Part shown: piece after piece, positions 63,952 to 64,000 of the stretch
Position numbering within the stretch: position 1 is the stretch's first letter
Layout: every line of letters starts with the position of its first letter
From: Bin18 sp965200355
Lineage (GTDB): Bacteria; Desulfobacterota; Binatia; Bin18
Length of the DNA: 64,000 nt
Direction: 5' to 3'
NCBI GenBank assembly: GCA_965200355.1
Contig: OZ241351.1
Coordinates: forward strand, 3,534,001 to 3,598,000
Program-made: the position numbers and the translations under genes
Notes under the pieces: model-generated
The model's database searches: none
What the model saw: only the letters and a program-made list of their open reading frames with translations
What the model was told of the DNA's origin: nothing

Positions 63952-64000
63952 ATGACAGCGCCGTCAGCCCCCACACGCTTGCAAGAACTCCTCAAGCGGC
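63952..64000 (+). CDS. Start of a gene cut by the window edge
   Basis: An open frame begins with ATG at 63952 and reads MTAPSAPTRLQELLKR before the window ends. It starts 65 bases after the GIY-YIG frame stop, with no clear ribosome site. Sixteen residues are too few to identify a family. Confidence 0.3.
   Translation, partial: MTAPSAPTRLQELLKR

Overview
The window looks like chromosomal DNA from a moderately GC-rich (about 55-60%), metabolically versatile, probably aerobic or facultative Gram-negative bacterium. Evidence for this is a TonB-dependent outer-membrane receptor, a class A PBP1b-type peptidoglycan synthase, a heptosyltransferase-like GT9 enzyme, many acyl-CoA and amidohydrolase genes, and a 16S-Ile-Ala-23S rRNA operon. 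The gene mix (acyl-CoA dehydrogenases, MaoC and DUF35 proteins, GrdB-like selenoprotein) resembles deltaproteobacterial-like or Tectomicrobia/Entotheonella-like lineages. That placement is only an inference; the nearly complete 16S at 57202-58757 would settle it.

Layout. 1-6.7 kb is a cobalamin locus: CobD-like enzyme, BtuB-like receptor behind a cobalamin riboswitch, CbiA, a NUDIX hydrolase and CobQ. 6.7-15.7 kb holds an amidohydrolase, RsmI, NadE, an SDR and DUF35 protein, a broken secreted-protein gene, two acyl-CoA dehydrogenases and an alpha/beta hydrolase. tRNA-Arg and tRNA-Ser follow. 16.1-25.1 kb is an iron island with four Fur-box-like palindromes: a Com-like zinc ribbon, a bacterioferritin-like protein, two related small proteins, a broken imelysin, a di-haem DUF1111 protein, a CDGSH protein, FeoA, FeoB and a 46-residue FeoB-associated Cys-rich membrane protein. 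25-31 kb holds FxsA, a second ferritin-like protein, a phosphoesterase, two MaoC-type hotdog proteins, a multi-pass membrane protein and acetolactate synthase.

31.5-38.3 kb is nitrogen metabolism (Lrp regulator, GltB, GltD). 38.3-40.1 kb contains two genes interrupted by in-frame TGA codons exactly where a redox Cys/Sec is expected, each followed at once by a SECIS-like hairpin: a glutaredoxin (UxxC) and a GrdB-family protein (UPVC). Between them lies the deletion scar of a FitAB/VapBC toxin-antitoxin pair. 40.2-51.6 kb holds a Uma2 protein, NuoG and NuoF (without NuoE), a CopD-like protein, an enoyl-CoA hydratase and a tightly overlapping block RsmA-TsaD-TPR-PBP1b-DUF1844, then a GT9 glycosyltransferase. 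51.6-53.7 kb is CysK, LarE and a zinc-ribbon protein. 53.8-58.9 kb is an rRNA operon on the minus strand with no 5S gene at its end. TldD, TldE and a DEDDh exonuclease/GIY-YIG gene with a frame break finish the window.

The signals most worth following are the selenoprotein pair and a domain (called here ISGW, after its ISGW motif) placed at the N-terminus of three different secreted proteins, two of them in the Fur-controlled iron island. Two of these three ISGW genes are broken by small indels.
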